DNA of 64,000 bases, taken from NCBI GenBank assembly GCA_030272155.1, contig CP126199.1, positions 930,001 to 994,000 on the forward strand, in the 5' to 3' direction. The notes under the pieces are model-generated. The model was given only the letters and a program-made list of their open reading frames with translations. It was not told the DNA's origin and searched no databases. A program made the position numbers and the translations under genes. The DNA is from Tetradesmus obliquus. Taxonomy: Eukaryota > Chlorophyta > Chlorophyceae > Sphaeropleales > Scenedesmaceae. This document shows positions 47,786-60,500 of this stretch, in pieces. Positions within the stretch are counted from its first letter, which is position 1, and each line of letters starts with the position of its first letter.

Positions 47786-48859
47786 GGCGTGTGGCTGACC
47801 GGATCAAAAGGTAATTTACTATCAACGGTTAAATTCAAAGACCGCCACAGACGAACCGCGTAGGCTAGCTCGACCGACGGGAGCAGCAGCAGCACGCTGG
47901 CAATACGCAGCACACACGATCGTAAGTCCCCAGCTTAAGCTTCTAGACACCCGATCGCATTAATAACTGTGCGGTTTGTAGGAGGGCGTGTTAGCCGACG
48001 TAGTGGACATGCAAAAGTGACCGCAGTGACCAGACCTGTTGTTCACCGTGCCTAACAGCAGTGCACCTGTGAGCTCACCTTCTCAAAGTGCAGCTTTTTA
48101 TAATCTGCTATTCTATGATCATGACACCTGTTCCACAATTGGGAGAGGTGCTCAGCACCTGCAGCGTAGGTGTCACAGTAGGAGCTGGGCGGAAGTTCCC
48201 GGCGTAGAGACGTGACCAAAGGAATAGTGCTGCACGGCATGTTCAGAGCAGCTGATATGTCATGCAACAGTTAATTCAAGAAACCAATTGACCTTAGGAA
48301 AATGTGCACGCTCGTTCTCACGAGCTGTGCGTTCCGCGAGTCCCAGACATCACGACACTTGAGGGTACCGGCTGGCATATACGCTGCAAAGACAGCAATG
48401 CAACGCACACAGTCTGCACACTCAGAGGCTGACTCACAAACCCTTCCATAACCGCCTCTAATATGTGTCCAAAGCGCCGTGCGGGATGGGTGTTGAGGTC
48501 CTGGGCTGTACAAGGTGATGTGATTTTTTCTGTTACCAGGGGGGACGGAATCCTACTGGCTCGCTACCACAGCACAATTGGGCAGGGTGATATGATTGGC
48601 GCTTGAACCACCACAGCTGTTTGAATAGATATCCATACTGCACTGCCAAAAGCAGAGTCTGCGCCTGACAGACTTGCTGATAACCAGACGACATGCGCAA
48701 TGAACTTTGCCGTATAAGGAGGCTGCTGGCCACACTCTGCTTCACACATGCTGCACGCATGTCCAAGATTGCAGTGTAGGAGTACCTGTAGCACACAAGG
48801 CATGCTGTAACAGCAACATGTAGTGGGAAGCCACTGCCATGCCGAGCAACTGCGACAGC
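47786..48859. other. Spacer between oxidase promoter and LENG1 3' end
   Basis: No gene recognised. Holds the oxidase 5' side and the second copy of the dispersed repeat at 48533-48585. Confidence 0.45.
48533..48585. repeat. Dispersed repeat, copy 2
   Basis: Matches 16514-16560 over about 45 bases with small insertions (taccaggggggacggaatcc). Confidence 0.6.
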
Positions 48860-49449
48860 TCACTGCCGGGCAAAGCGCTGCCCTAAGCCATTCACTGCAG
48901 CTGCTGCTGCTCCGCGCACTGCCGCGACAGCCCCACCAGCAGCAGCCCCACCAGCAGCACCCTGCTGCTTGAGCGCATCTGCATAGCCGTAGCTGCTGTG
49001 GTAGCGCTTGGTGCCGGGCACCCTGCAGCATCAGCGGCAGCAGCAGCAGGGGCAGCATCAGCGGCATCAGCAGCAACAGTGAGGGGCAAACAACCACACC
49101 AGCCTCTCAGCATACCAAGTGCTGCACGATGCTTGCGCGCATGCAAGATCATTTGCAGCTGGAATGCACTCAGCTTCCACCAAAGCACCGCACCACCCAT
49201 CCCACGCTTCGACTGGCCATAGTTTTTGAATGATGCATTGGATTCGGGCATCACTGGACAACAAGGTGTCTGTGCGCAACAAACAAATCACCTGCTGCAA
49301 TCAAATGTAGCACCCTGCGAATAACACATATTAACATGTTATAACACAGGCGACTCACCACTGGCCTGTCGCCTTCAAGCTGCGCTGCCGCTCAGCCGCC
49401 TCCCGTTCCAGCCGCTCAGCACGCAGCCGCACCAGCGCACCAGCCTTGT

Positions 49450-49482
<33 letters not shown>

Positions 49483-50704
49483 GGGAGCTGCCGCGCTGCC
49501 GCTTCTTCCGCCGTGTCAGTGGTGGCGCCAAAGGGGACAGTAGGGTGCATGGAGGTGCAGCAGCAGGAGGCGTAGGGGTGGTAGAGTGAGGGCGTTGTAC
49601 AAGACATGGTACGGACGCAATGTTCATGTAGCTGCTCGAAACCTGTTAGGCTGCACAGAGCCATTTTGCAAATGCAAAGTCGACAAACACAAGATAAACA
49701 CAGGACAAATGTGACGGTTCACACACCTTGTGCTTACTGCCCTTGTGGGAGCTCTTGTGCTTGCTGTCTTTGCTACGGGTGCTGCTGCTGCTCTTGTGGT
49801 GCTTGTGTTTGTCCTTGTGCCTGCTGCGCCTGCGCCGCCTGCGGTCTGCGCTGCTGGCGCTGCTGCTGCCATCGCTGTCTGACGAACCGCTACTGCTGCT
49901 GCTACTGCTGCTGCTGCTGCTCCGCTGGTTCCCCTGCTTTGCATCCCCAGCAGGCAGCACCTCCTGCTGCAGCCCCGCTGCCAGCCGCAGCAGCTGCTGC
50001 TGCTGCTGCCGCAGCCGCCGCTGCTCAGCTGCCTGCTGCTCCTGCTGGAGCTCAGCTGCAGCCTTGGGGTTTATCGCGCGAGCATACCAGGGCTTAGGCC
50101 CTGTCAAACCATGCGCCATTTTGAAGCTTTCATCGAAGCGGGCATCACTGGTGAGTGTGTCTGGGTTGCCTCTGCGCCGCTTCTCATCGCGCTGCTCCTT
50201 CTACAGGCATCAAGCAGGCACCAGGCAGGATGGGCAGGCAGAACTATCAAGATGAGCACATGGGCCGCCTGAGAGATGGAAGAATGTTGTTGTGCACCAG
50301 GGTGGCTGCAAATCTATGCCTCATGTGGAAACTGCCAGCAATCCCTGTGCAACACAATCCGCACCAAACCCTCAGCATCATGCTGCAGCAGGACTAGCAG
50401 GGCCAGCACGAGCTAGTGCCGCTGCAGCAGCCGGGACACCAGCAGCAGGCTGCTGACCTGACGCTCAGGGTGCTGCGCCTTGGCCTCCTGCTCCTTCCAG
50501 AAGTTGATGTGCTCCAGCACTGGCTCAGGTTCAGCCTCCTGCAGCTGCTGCTGCGCTAGCTGCTGCTGCTGATATTGAGCACGCTGCAGCTGCAGGACGT
50601 GATCTTCCTCCTCATGCTGCTGCTGCAGCTGCTGCCGCTGCCGCTTTCGAGCATGCTGTGGCAGCTGGTGCTCCTCTTCATGCTCCTGGTGCTTAGGCCG
50701 CTTG

Positions 50705-50753
<49 letters not shown>

Positions 50754-51418
50754 CCTCTAGCTGCTGCTGGGCAGCACCCTCCTCTCCCTCACCGCTGTCG
50801 CTGTCACTGCCTGCCTCCACAGCGCCGCCGAGCGCCTCTGCCCGCCGCTGGCGTGCGCGCTGCAGCAGCAGCTTGCGGCGCGCCTGGGCTTCTGCTGCCC
50901 TGTGGCGCTCCTGCAGCTCCTGCTGCTCTGCTGCATGCTTGGCCTCATCCCGAGCTACTTTGAGCTTGTTGTCGCGGTTGTACACTGCAAGCACGGAGAG
51001 AGGAAGGTTGGGCACTTTTGAGCCAAAGTTGACAACAATGTTTATGAACTGTGAGGGTGCTGCTGTTGCTGGTCTTTACATGGGCTGCTGATGAATATGT
51101 GTGCATGCATGCGTAGCTTGCTGCAGCTGCCCTGCTGCACACCGGGGGTCTCATGGAGCTGAGGGCAGCCCGAATTTCAAGTAAAGACTGGGAACTGGGC
51201 CACACCACCAGCTTGCAGGATTGATGCTATCATGCGTGTTGTTGCAGCAGCAGTATACCTAAACATGCAAGCGCATGCACGGGTGCATGCAGTGCCGCAT
51301 CAGCATGCAAGTCAACAACGTGCTTGTTGCATGGCAGGCTGCCACGTGCAAGCTGTGAGGACCTCTCACCGTTCCATCGCTTCTGTGGCAGGATGTTGAG
51401 GCCGCCATGGCCTCCCAT
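48860..51418 (-). CDS. LENG1: LENG1-like protein with CIR N-terminal domain
   Basis: Model: complement(join(48860..49022, 49359..49642, 49727..50200, 50458..50984, 51370..51418)), 498 aa. The opening MGGHGGLNILPQKRWN|VYNRDNKLKVARDEAKHA is the CIR_N domain found in LENG1 and CIR1, nuclear proteins linked to transcription corepression or splicing. A long helical RQR/AE-rich region with a poly-Q tract follows, then EKRRRGNPDTLTSDARFDES and GPKPWYAR, an S/D-rich stretch, RRRRRSRHKDKHKHHK, and ALVRLRAERLEREAAERQR. The end KRYHSSYGYADALKQQ fits the conserved tyrosine-serine motif near the LENG1 C-terminus. The 5' end of exon 4 (49642) is the least certain boundary. Exon 2 uses a GTCAGC donor. It is divergent from AQR. 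Confidence 0.87.
50706..50751. repeat. (CTG)n microsatellite coding for poly-Q in LENG1
   Basis: About 15 triplets; on the minus strand it encodes a run of glutamines after the acidic SDSDSGEGEEG stretch. Confidence 0.92.
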
Positions 51419-52112
51419 ACTGGCAAGGACAACACACTAGAGGCTGGTTTGTTGCAGCAAGCCAGCCTTGGATGGTGCTGCAGCAGCGCTGGCTGGCCTA
51501 GCTGCACAGCAGCTCCTCAATCCACTGGCTAATGCTGCTCCAAGCCGGCTATGACGAGTGCCCTTGCTGCTGTTGACTAGCCCTGGCGGCCTACTCGTTG
51601 ATTTAAATCGCGTTGCGCAGATGGTATTACTGTGGGTGCTGTGGATTGAGGTGAGCACTCTGCAGTGCTGATGGGAACGCTAAAATGCACACAGATGCTG
51701 CATACATAGCTGCATACAAAGGGATAATGGTGTAACCTCCAAGCACAGGTAAACGGTGACACCCAGGGAGCATCAAAAGGAACGGCACGGGAGACCCAAG
51801 CCCTGCTGTGTTACACTGCCTTGTCACCAGTGCCTTTCAACGGGTACGGGTGCGTGCAAGCAAGACCGCTGATACAAGCAGCGTTATGGGGTCAAGTTCT
51901 TTTATTTTGGTTTGTTCCGAGCTGCCTGCCGCCCTGTACCTTCATCGTCCTGCTCTGCTTGTGTACTTCTCTCATCACTTCGACAACACCTCCAACAGTT
52001 AACCAAACGTTTTGAGGCTGATCGTGTGAAGGGGTGCCGGCGATCATATCGCAGCATGGCCTGCTTTCACTAAGAACAGCCAGCAGGCAGCACACCGTCT
52101 CTGCTTGTAGAG
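51419..52112. promoter_or_regulatory. Divergent promoter region of LENG1 and AQR
   Basis: 694 bp between opposed start codons of two genes linked to RNA processing. No particular element identified; co-expression is an inference. Confidence 0.4.
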
Positions 52113-53828
52113 ATGGCGAGGGACGATGGAACAGACGGCCCTCCTGCCAAGAAAGCACGTCCCACCAGTGTGAAGGATGTGGTGGTGCAGAGGGCCGCTG
52201 GGCAGCATAAGCGCAGGCAGCAGCAGCAACAGCAGAAGCAGCAGCAGCAAGGACCGCCCGGTGCAAAGGCAGCTGGGCGTGGCATGCTCACACTTGAGGA
52301 GGTAAGCTGCTGTTAGCTGCATATTCTATCAGTAGCTGATGCAGCAACAGCACTGCCGAGTCCATGCTGCAGTCTCTGGCGTTGATGCTGCTGCTACACC
52401 AGCGGCAGCATTGCCAGTGTAGATCACAGCTGCAGTGCAAGGCATGCTTGTTGGGAACTAGATGTGCTTGCTAGCAGCAGCACCAGCAGCAGTTATGCTG
52501 TCAAAGTATGCTCCAGCTGTCAAGCCCAGGTTGAACATGCAGCGCATGCTGTTGCAGCTGCGCCACACAGAAGCATCAGCAGCAGCACTGTGACATGCAC
52601 CAGTGCGTGCGGCATCATGCGCAGCTGCACATGCAATACTGTTAGGGCCGTGATCAGCAGCAGCACCAGCATCCTTTTGTGTGCATGGTGCAGCAAGGGC
52701 AACTGCGGCAGCAGCATTACACCAGTCACCTAGCTTCCTAGGATTTCGGGGAGTGTGTGTAACTGCAGTGCGCCAGCTGTTGCCGCCAGCCGCAGCTTGC
52801 AGTGCTGGTTAACACAAGTCTGATCTGCCTTACCTTCGCTTATATTAGCGAGCCTTTCTGCGCAGTTGCACTGTGCTTGGAAGCAGTGGCGTTCTGTAGC
52901 TTTTGCATGCCAAGCAAGCGTTTCCTCTCTTGCTGAGAGACACACACATCTTACACGCACACACCCATCTGCACTTCACTTGCCAACATGTGCACACCCA
53001 TCATGCTGCTGAACCTGCTGAACATTCACGTATGCCGCTTCGTGTTCTTTTGCATACACCTGCCACTGGTTGTGCCTGGCCTCCCTCAGATCGCTGGCGA
53101 CCGGCTGACGCAGCTCGCAGCCAAGCACTGGTCAGACACGAGCACACCCATCATGCTGCTGAACACTCATGCCGTCTCTTGCACGCCTGCCGCTGCTTGT
53201 GCCTGCCCTTTCAGATCGCTGGCGACCGGCTGACGCAGCTCGCAGCCAAGCACTGGCCCAACACATGCACACCCATCCTGCTGCTGAACATCCATGTATT
53301 GCCGTCTGCTTTTACAAACACCTGCCGCTGCTTGTGCCTGCCCTCAGATCGCCGGGGACCGGCTGACGCAACTCGCAGCCAAGCACTGGTCCGAGGCTGC
53401 GCGCGCGAAAGAGGAGCAGCAGCCGTTTGAGCCGCAGCTGGTGCAGCAGATCTACAAGCAGGAGTTGGGCGGCGGCAGGGACAAGCCGCCGCTGCTGCGG
53501 CGCGTGATGCTGCTGGAGGTGCGGCGGCAGTTCTGTTGTTGTGCTGGTGCTGTGGGGTGTGCTGCTGCAGCTGCTGATGTATGATAATGATGCTGGAGGT
53601 TCGGGGCTAGTTGATGTTCAATGTGCAGTTGTGTATGTTGGTGTGTTGTGTGCAGGAGTGTTTTGCAGCAGCTGGCGGAGGACACTACGTTGTGGTAGCA
53701 AGTCAAGTAATCACACCTGCATGATTGCATTTTTAGTGCATTTGAAAGCATGCCAGCAGGAATGTGTTGCACCCTGGCGGTCGACAGCACCCCGGCAGCA
53801 TAACGGACTGATTGTGTGTTTCGGCCGC

Positions 53829-53869
<41 letters not shown>

Positions 53870-56800
53870 AGGTGTCCCAATACCTGGAGGGCTACCTGTG
53901 GCCGCACTTTGACCCCGCAGCCGCCAGCGACGCGCACGTGATGAGCATTGCAGTCATGGTCAATGAGAAGTTCCGGGAGGGCGTGCCGGCCTGGACAGCC
54001 TTCCACAGCAGACAGGTGCGGCAATGCTTATGAATTGTTATGGTGCTTGAACTCCTCTGTGTTCAGCCACATGCATCCTGAAGTCCTCCATGGGCATTAT
54101 GTTGTCGGCAGCAGCAGCGCTCCATCGGCCCTGAGAGACGGCTAGTTCACAGCAACGCATGTGCAGCTTCTCTGCCAACCATTTGAATGCGCGTCCACCT
54201 ATTTAAGCAGTTTTGGCTCTCCTATATTTTATAGCACAGTCATGACCTGTTGATAACAGTCATACAAATTGTTTTTAACTGTTATGCCACCTGTGTGCCT
54301 GCAGGAGGTGTTCCCGGGCTTCTTCAGTCGGCTGCTGGCGCTGCGGCTGCCGGAGCGCTGGTCACAGCTGGCGCAGCACGAGGCCACGGCCTACCTGCTG
54401 TTCATGATCAACGCATTCCAGTCGCTGGAGGACGAGATGGTTCGGCCGCAGGTGAGAGCTGCAACACTATTAGAAATAGTGATTGTGAAGGGTTTTATGT
54501 ACACGTCCTGCTGCTGTCTGTTATCATTGTGCCAGCCGTTGGAGGATGAGGTGGTGCCGCCGCAGGTGAGAGTTGCAACAGCTTGATTACAAAAGTTGTT
54601 CTGGCCGCCATTTGGCACTGCTCAGAAAATCTGAGGGTTTGAGGAGGTTGAGCAGGATGTTACAAACATGCTCCCATCCTCCATTATGTTGCAACTGAGA
54701 TGCTGCTTTTCTGTGGTGCCCTTTGCCGTGCTTGAACTCCACACCTTTGTTACTTTTCGCCAGGCGCTGCGCCTCGTGAGCCTGCCGATCTGGCACGGCC
54801 TGAGCCACGGCCGCTTGCAGCTGGAACTCGCTGCGCAGCCTGCACTCGCCAAGCGCTGGAAAGCGCTGCTGAAGAAAGAGGCCAAGGCAGCAGCAGGCGG
54901 CGGCAAGTCCAAGAAGAAGGACAAAGGCAAAGCCAAGGCAGCAGCAGATGATGCGGCAGCAGGGGATGCGGCGGCGGCTGATGCTGAGGGGTCAACAGCA
55001 GCAGCAGCAGCCGCAGCGCCGCCGGCCGAGCTGCCGAGGGCTGAGGCAAGCTTTCTGCCAGGCATGATTCAGGAGTTCTTGAGCGTGCTGCGCGCTGCTG
55101 ATGCTCAGCTGGCTGGGCAGCAGCAGCAACAGCAGCCGCAAGCTGCAGCAGAAGCAGAGGCAGATGAAGAGGATGAAGAAGAAGCGGAGGAGGAGGAGGA
55201 GCAAGAAGCAGAAGATGCTGCAGCAGAGGCTGAAGTGGAGCCTGCAGCAGCAGACAATGCACTGACGACAGCAGAAGATGCAGCAGCAGCACAGAACGGA
55301 CACCAGCAGCAAGGCGGCAAGCAGCAGCAGCAGCAAAGCCGCAAGCAGCAGCAGGCGCGCAAGCAAAAGGAGCGCAACCAGCGCAAGCAGGCGCAGCGGA
55401 TGCAGCTGCGCCACTTGGAGCGCTTTGTAGAGTGGTTGATTGATTTGCTGAGTCAGCTGCCTACGCGGCGCTTTGTGCATGCCCTGCTGGAGGACCAGCA
55501 GCTGCTTGTCAAGGTAGGGCGCGGTTTTGTTTGACTTTGCGCTACTCTGCGCAACTTTGTTTTTGCACACACAAACACACACACAACACACACAAACAAA
55601 CAGCACTTGTGTTTGGCTAATGCATAGTGAGCTGTGAGTGTGGAGGCTGCTGCTGCGGCAGCTGCTGGGCATGATACCTGATTGCTTATAGCCCAACACT
55701 GCTTGATGCGCTGATTCGTCTGGCCATGCAGGCGCGCCGCTCCGCGCTGTACAGCTCGCCGGGCGGCAAGCTGCTGCGGCAGCTGTTGGACCTGCTGGCC
55801 TTCTACTGCGACTTCCCGCTGAATGACCACACCGGGGAGCAGCTCAAGGAGGACGACGTGGTGGCGGGGCACTACGACAAGGTGCGACGGCTGTTACATT
55901 GTTATGTTGTTTTTTATGTTGTCAGTAACCTGGATGGCTTATGTGTATGTAGGGCGGTTCTGCTGCTGATATGGTATGTCTTGGGTGCTGCATGTGGGGA
56001 AACGGGGAAGCCAGTCGTAGGAGTCGAGTGAGTTGGTTAGCCGTATGCGTGGTGGATTAACAATTGCTGGCGTCACGTCTGCTTTGGAATTTTAAATAAA
56101 AACGTGGCAGCCGTATGGCACGCGTGTGGCCAGTGATGAATGACTCAGCCACTGGTAATCGGCGCTGCTTATGCCTGGCACAGCCGTGCCGTGCTGCTGC
56201 TGACACCATGTCTGGACCTATGACCGCCTCACCGAGCATGCACACGATCAGAAACATAGTGCTTGCTTTGACAATGCGTGATCTCTGTGCACTTCACTCG
56301 CCGCATGGCAGGCAGATGCATGATGCAGTATCCTGCCCCGCTGGCACTTGCTGTGCTGCTGCGTCTTGGCCTGTGATGAATGACTCAGCCATGGGTAAAG
56401 TTGCCTGTATGTTTTATGACGTGAAGCCTTGGTGCAGTGTGTGCATGGGCAGTGGATCCACACAGTCATCAAGAAGCCATTCTCTATCACCAGCAAGAAG
56501 CAGTTGGTGATGGGCAAAACTTATGGTTTTTGTAGCAAGTACTGCGGCATGTACTGCGAGCTGTGCATGCAGGGTGGCTGTGGTGTGCGGGCCGGTGATG
56601 AATGACTCAGCCATTGGTAATTGGCGCTGCTGAGACTTGGCTCCTGCCAAGGCTCCTGCTGACACCATGTCTGGACCCCTGACGGCCTGTGAACATCTGT
56701 GGAGTACTGTTGCCGACCGTCTGTTGTATGTTATGTTTGTATTTGCAGCCTCTGATGGCGTTTTTTTCAGAAAGCCAACAAATAGCAGTCCGCAATGGCC

Positions 56801-57482
56801 ACAAATCATGGCCGTGTTGTTCAGTGCTGTGTACTGTGCATGCACAGTGTGGATTGCTGTGTATGGGCCTGTGATGAATGACTCAGCCATTGGTAAACGG
56901 CGCTGCAGAGGTATGGGCATTGATGCCTTATGCTGCTGCTGACACCATGTCTGGACCCCTGATGGCCTCACACTACTAAGATTGGCACATTGGCCTTTAC
57001 CGTCTATTTGAATAGGCATGTGCTGGTGATCATGCATTCTTACTGTGTGGAACCCATGTTGATGCCGTTTGCGATTGTGTACGTGTGGGTGCCTGCATAT
57101 CACAATTGAGAAGTTCTCAAGCAGTCCATGGTCTGTGGTAAGCTATCGCAGGCAGCAGACACCTGTGCACATCTATCTTCTTTTTAAGTCGACACTCGCG
57201 GCTGTTGTGTGTGGCCCGTGACGAATGACAACGCTACTGGTATTACAGCAACGCTGAGCCGGCTTTGCCGCCACTGCTGACACCATGTCTGGACCCCTGA
57301 GGCCTGCTTCGTACTTCATATCGTACATTTTGGACCATTTGTGAAGTGCCGTGCATACTGTCAACAGCTATCTGGCTGGCAACGTGCCGCAACTGGGTAG
57401 ATTAATGCCTCGTTGTTGACCCTTTCCATGCCAACCGTAATGCTTGCTTCAGCTGCCCATGCATACTCATGAACCGGCTTCG

Positions 57483-57543
<61 letters not shown>

Positions 57544-60500
57544 CACCTTGCAGGTCTCGCAGCTGCAGCGGCTGTTCTTCAAGCACTGGCCGCAGCTGTA
57601 TGACCTGGCGCTGGCAAACTGCGCAGCTGCCTGCGCGCCGGACGGCCTGCGCCGCGCGCTGCGGCAGCTGGCGCCGCAGGAGCTGGTGCAGCTGGTGTGC
57701 CGGCAGCTGCGGCTGGTGGGCGAGGACGACCCCTGGGCACAGGTGCGGTACATGCGGTTTGACCAGGTTTGCAGGGTTCAGAGTACAGCTGTGGTACTGT
57801 TGATGGTTGTATTGTGAGCTGCGGCTGGTGGGCGAGGATTACCCCTGGGCACAGGTGCAGTTTTGAGCAGGGTTGCAGGTTTTGGAGTGCGGCTATTGCA
57901 TTATGTATTTATTGTTTGTTGTGAGGTGCGGCTGTTGGGCAAGGCCGACCCCTGGGCACAGGCGGGGTGACCTATTGTACGACATTCTGGTGACTAGCTG
58001 CTGCTGTGTTTGGGCACCTTTTATCAGGATGAAGGCGGCTTCTGGTTCAAACAGATTCAAGCATATGCATAGCTACGAGCCTTGCTGAATGAATCATTGT
58101 GCTTCATGCGTGCAGGACCCGGACTTCCTGCTGGACGTGCTGGTGTCCACCTACCAGCGCCGCGCCAGCCAGCGCGCAGCCATCAACGCCATGCCCATCT
58201 ACCCCACAGAAGGGCTGCTCTGGGACACCACACAGGTACGGCTTCTTGTGCTTTGTGCCAGCCATTGCACGCATCTGTAAGTTGCGGCGGGTGCAGCTCT
58301 GGGGTGTGAAGATCAGAGGTCCAAGGTTCAGACTGCCTTCAAGCTTGCTCCTCACGGGGTTAGTTTGAAGCCCAGCCAAACAGCCAACGGCACCTGCTCA
58401 CAGTGACAGCTGGGCTCCCTCCACATGTGTGCATGCGTGTCAACGTATGAGCCACTGGCATTCGAGTGCAAAATTCCATCGCACATGATATGTCTGCGCG
58501 AGCCCGCAGGTTCTCAGGGTCTAGCATCTTTGTAAGCGTGCGGTGTGTTGCTCAGTATTGACATGTGTCTCCCAGTACTGACGCGCAGATCCCCACTGCT
58601 GCCTACTCCAATGGCGCCCCCCTGGCGCTGCCCAAGCTCAACCTGCAGTTCCTCAGCATGCGTTCGCACCACACAGACCTTGTTACACTTGTCAATTCAT
58701 CTTTTCTTGGCATGCAGATACCCACAGGCCTACTCTGGTAGTGCCCCCTGGCCCTGCCCAAGCTGAACCTGCAGTTCCTCAGCATGTGTGCGTACCACAC
58801 AAATCTTCTCACATTTGTCCATCTATCTTTTTTACGATGCAGATACCCCCCGCGGCCTACTCCGGTGGCGCCCCCCTGGCGCTGCCCAAGCTCAACCTGC
58901 AGTTCCTCAGCATGCGTCGGTACCACACAGACCTTGTTACACTCTTTTCTTGGCATGCAGATACCCACAGGCCTACTCTGGTAGTGCCCCCTGGCCCTGC
59001 CCAAATTGAACCTGCAGTTCCTCAGCATGTGTGCGTACTACACAAATCTTCTCACACTTGTCCATCTATACTTCTTGGCATGCAGATCCCCACCGCGGCC
59101 TACTCCGGTGGCGCACCGCTGGCCCTGGCCTAGCTCAACCTGTTCATCAGCATGTGTGCGTACTACACAGATCGATGACAATCATGCCTCTTTTCTTTTT
59201 GTCTGCAGATCCCCACGGCGGCCTACCCTGGTGGCGCACCGCTGGCGCTGCCCAAGCTCAACCTGCAGTTCCTCAGCGTGTGTGCATACCACACAGACCT
59301 TCTTACACTTCCATCTATCTTTTCTTGATCTGCAGATCCCACCGCGGCCTACTCTGGTGGCGTCCCCTTGGCCCTGCCCAAGCTCAAACTGCAGTTCCTC
59401 AGCATGTGTTGGTACCACCCAAATTGACGACAATCATCCGTCTATCTGCTTTTCTTGGCATGCAGATCCCCACAGCGGCCTACTCCGGTGGCGCCCCCCT
59501 GGCCCTGGCCTAGCTCAACCTGTTCATCAGCATGTGTGCGTACTACACAGATTGATGACAATCATGCCTCTTTTCTTTTTGTTTGCAGATCCCCACGGCA
59601 GCCTACTCTGGTGGCGCACCGCTGGCGCTGCCCAAGCTCAACCTGCAGTTTCTCAGCGTGTGTGCATACCACACAGACCTTCTTACACTTCCATCTATCT
59701 TTTCTCGATCTGCAGATCCCACGGCGGCCTACTCTGGTGGCGTCCCCTTGGCCCTGCCCAAGCTCAAACTGCAGTTCCTCAGCATGTGTTGGTACCACCC
59801 AAATTGACGACAATCATCCGTCTATCTGCTTTTCTTGGCATGCAGATCCCCACAGCGGCCTACTCCGGTGGCGCCCCCCTGGCCCTGCCCAAGCTGAACC
59901 TGCAGTTCCTCAGCATGTGTGCGTACCACACAGACCTTCTTACACTTGTCTACCTATCTTTTCGTGATCTGCAGATACCCACGGCGGCCTACTCTTGTGG
60001 CGCCCCCCTGGCGCTGCCCAAGCTCAACTTGCAGTTCATCAGCATGTGATTGCACCACACAGACCTTCTTACTCTTGTCCATTACAGATTCAATGCAAGC
60101 ATCTGTTTTGCCTTTTCTTATTTGCAGATCCCCACTGCCGCCTACTCCGGTGGCGCACCGCTGGCGCTGCCCAAGCTCAACCTGCAGTTCCTGAGCCCCT
60201 CCGACTACCTGCTGCGCAACTTCCACCTGTTCCGGCTGGAAGCAGCGTACGAAGTTCGCGAGGACATCGAGGTGAGAACAGTACTGGGTGGGAAGTTCCG
60301 GGTGGGAAGTTGACGTTGAACTGTGTGGTTCTGTGCGAATGGCAGCTACCTGCTGGGCCACAGCAGCGGCATGAAGCTTCTGGTGGGAAGCTGCAGCTGC
60401 AAGCGCCCAGCTGTGTCGACTTTACAGTGCTAGCCAGCAACATGCTGCACACAAGCGACGCCGCAGCATTCTGGTCGCCAATCTCCACCGCTGATCATCA

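Noticed and set aside
54750-55699. Leucine-rich minus-strand frames opposite AQR exon 5
   Set aside because: Antisense of the Q/A/E-rich AQR insert; not independent genes.
59006-60049. 347-codon plus-strand frame through the AQR exon 9 array
   Set aside because: It runs through the tandem array in a frame different from AQR in most units; open only because unit lengths are near multiples of three.
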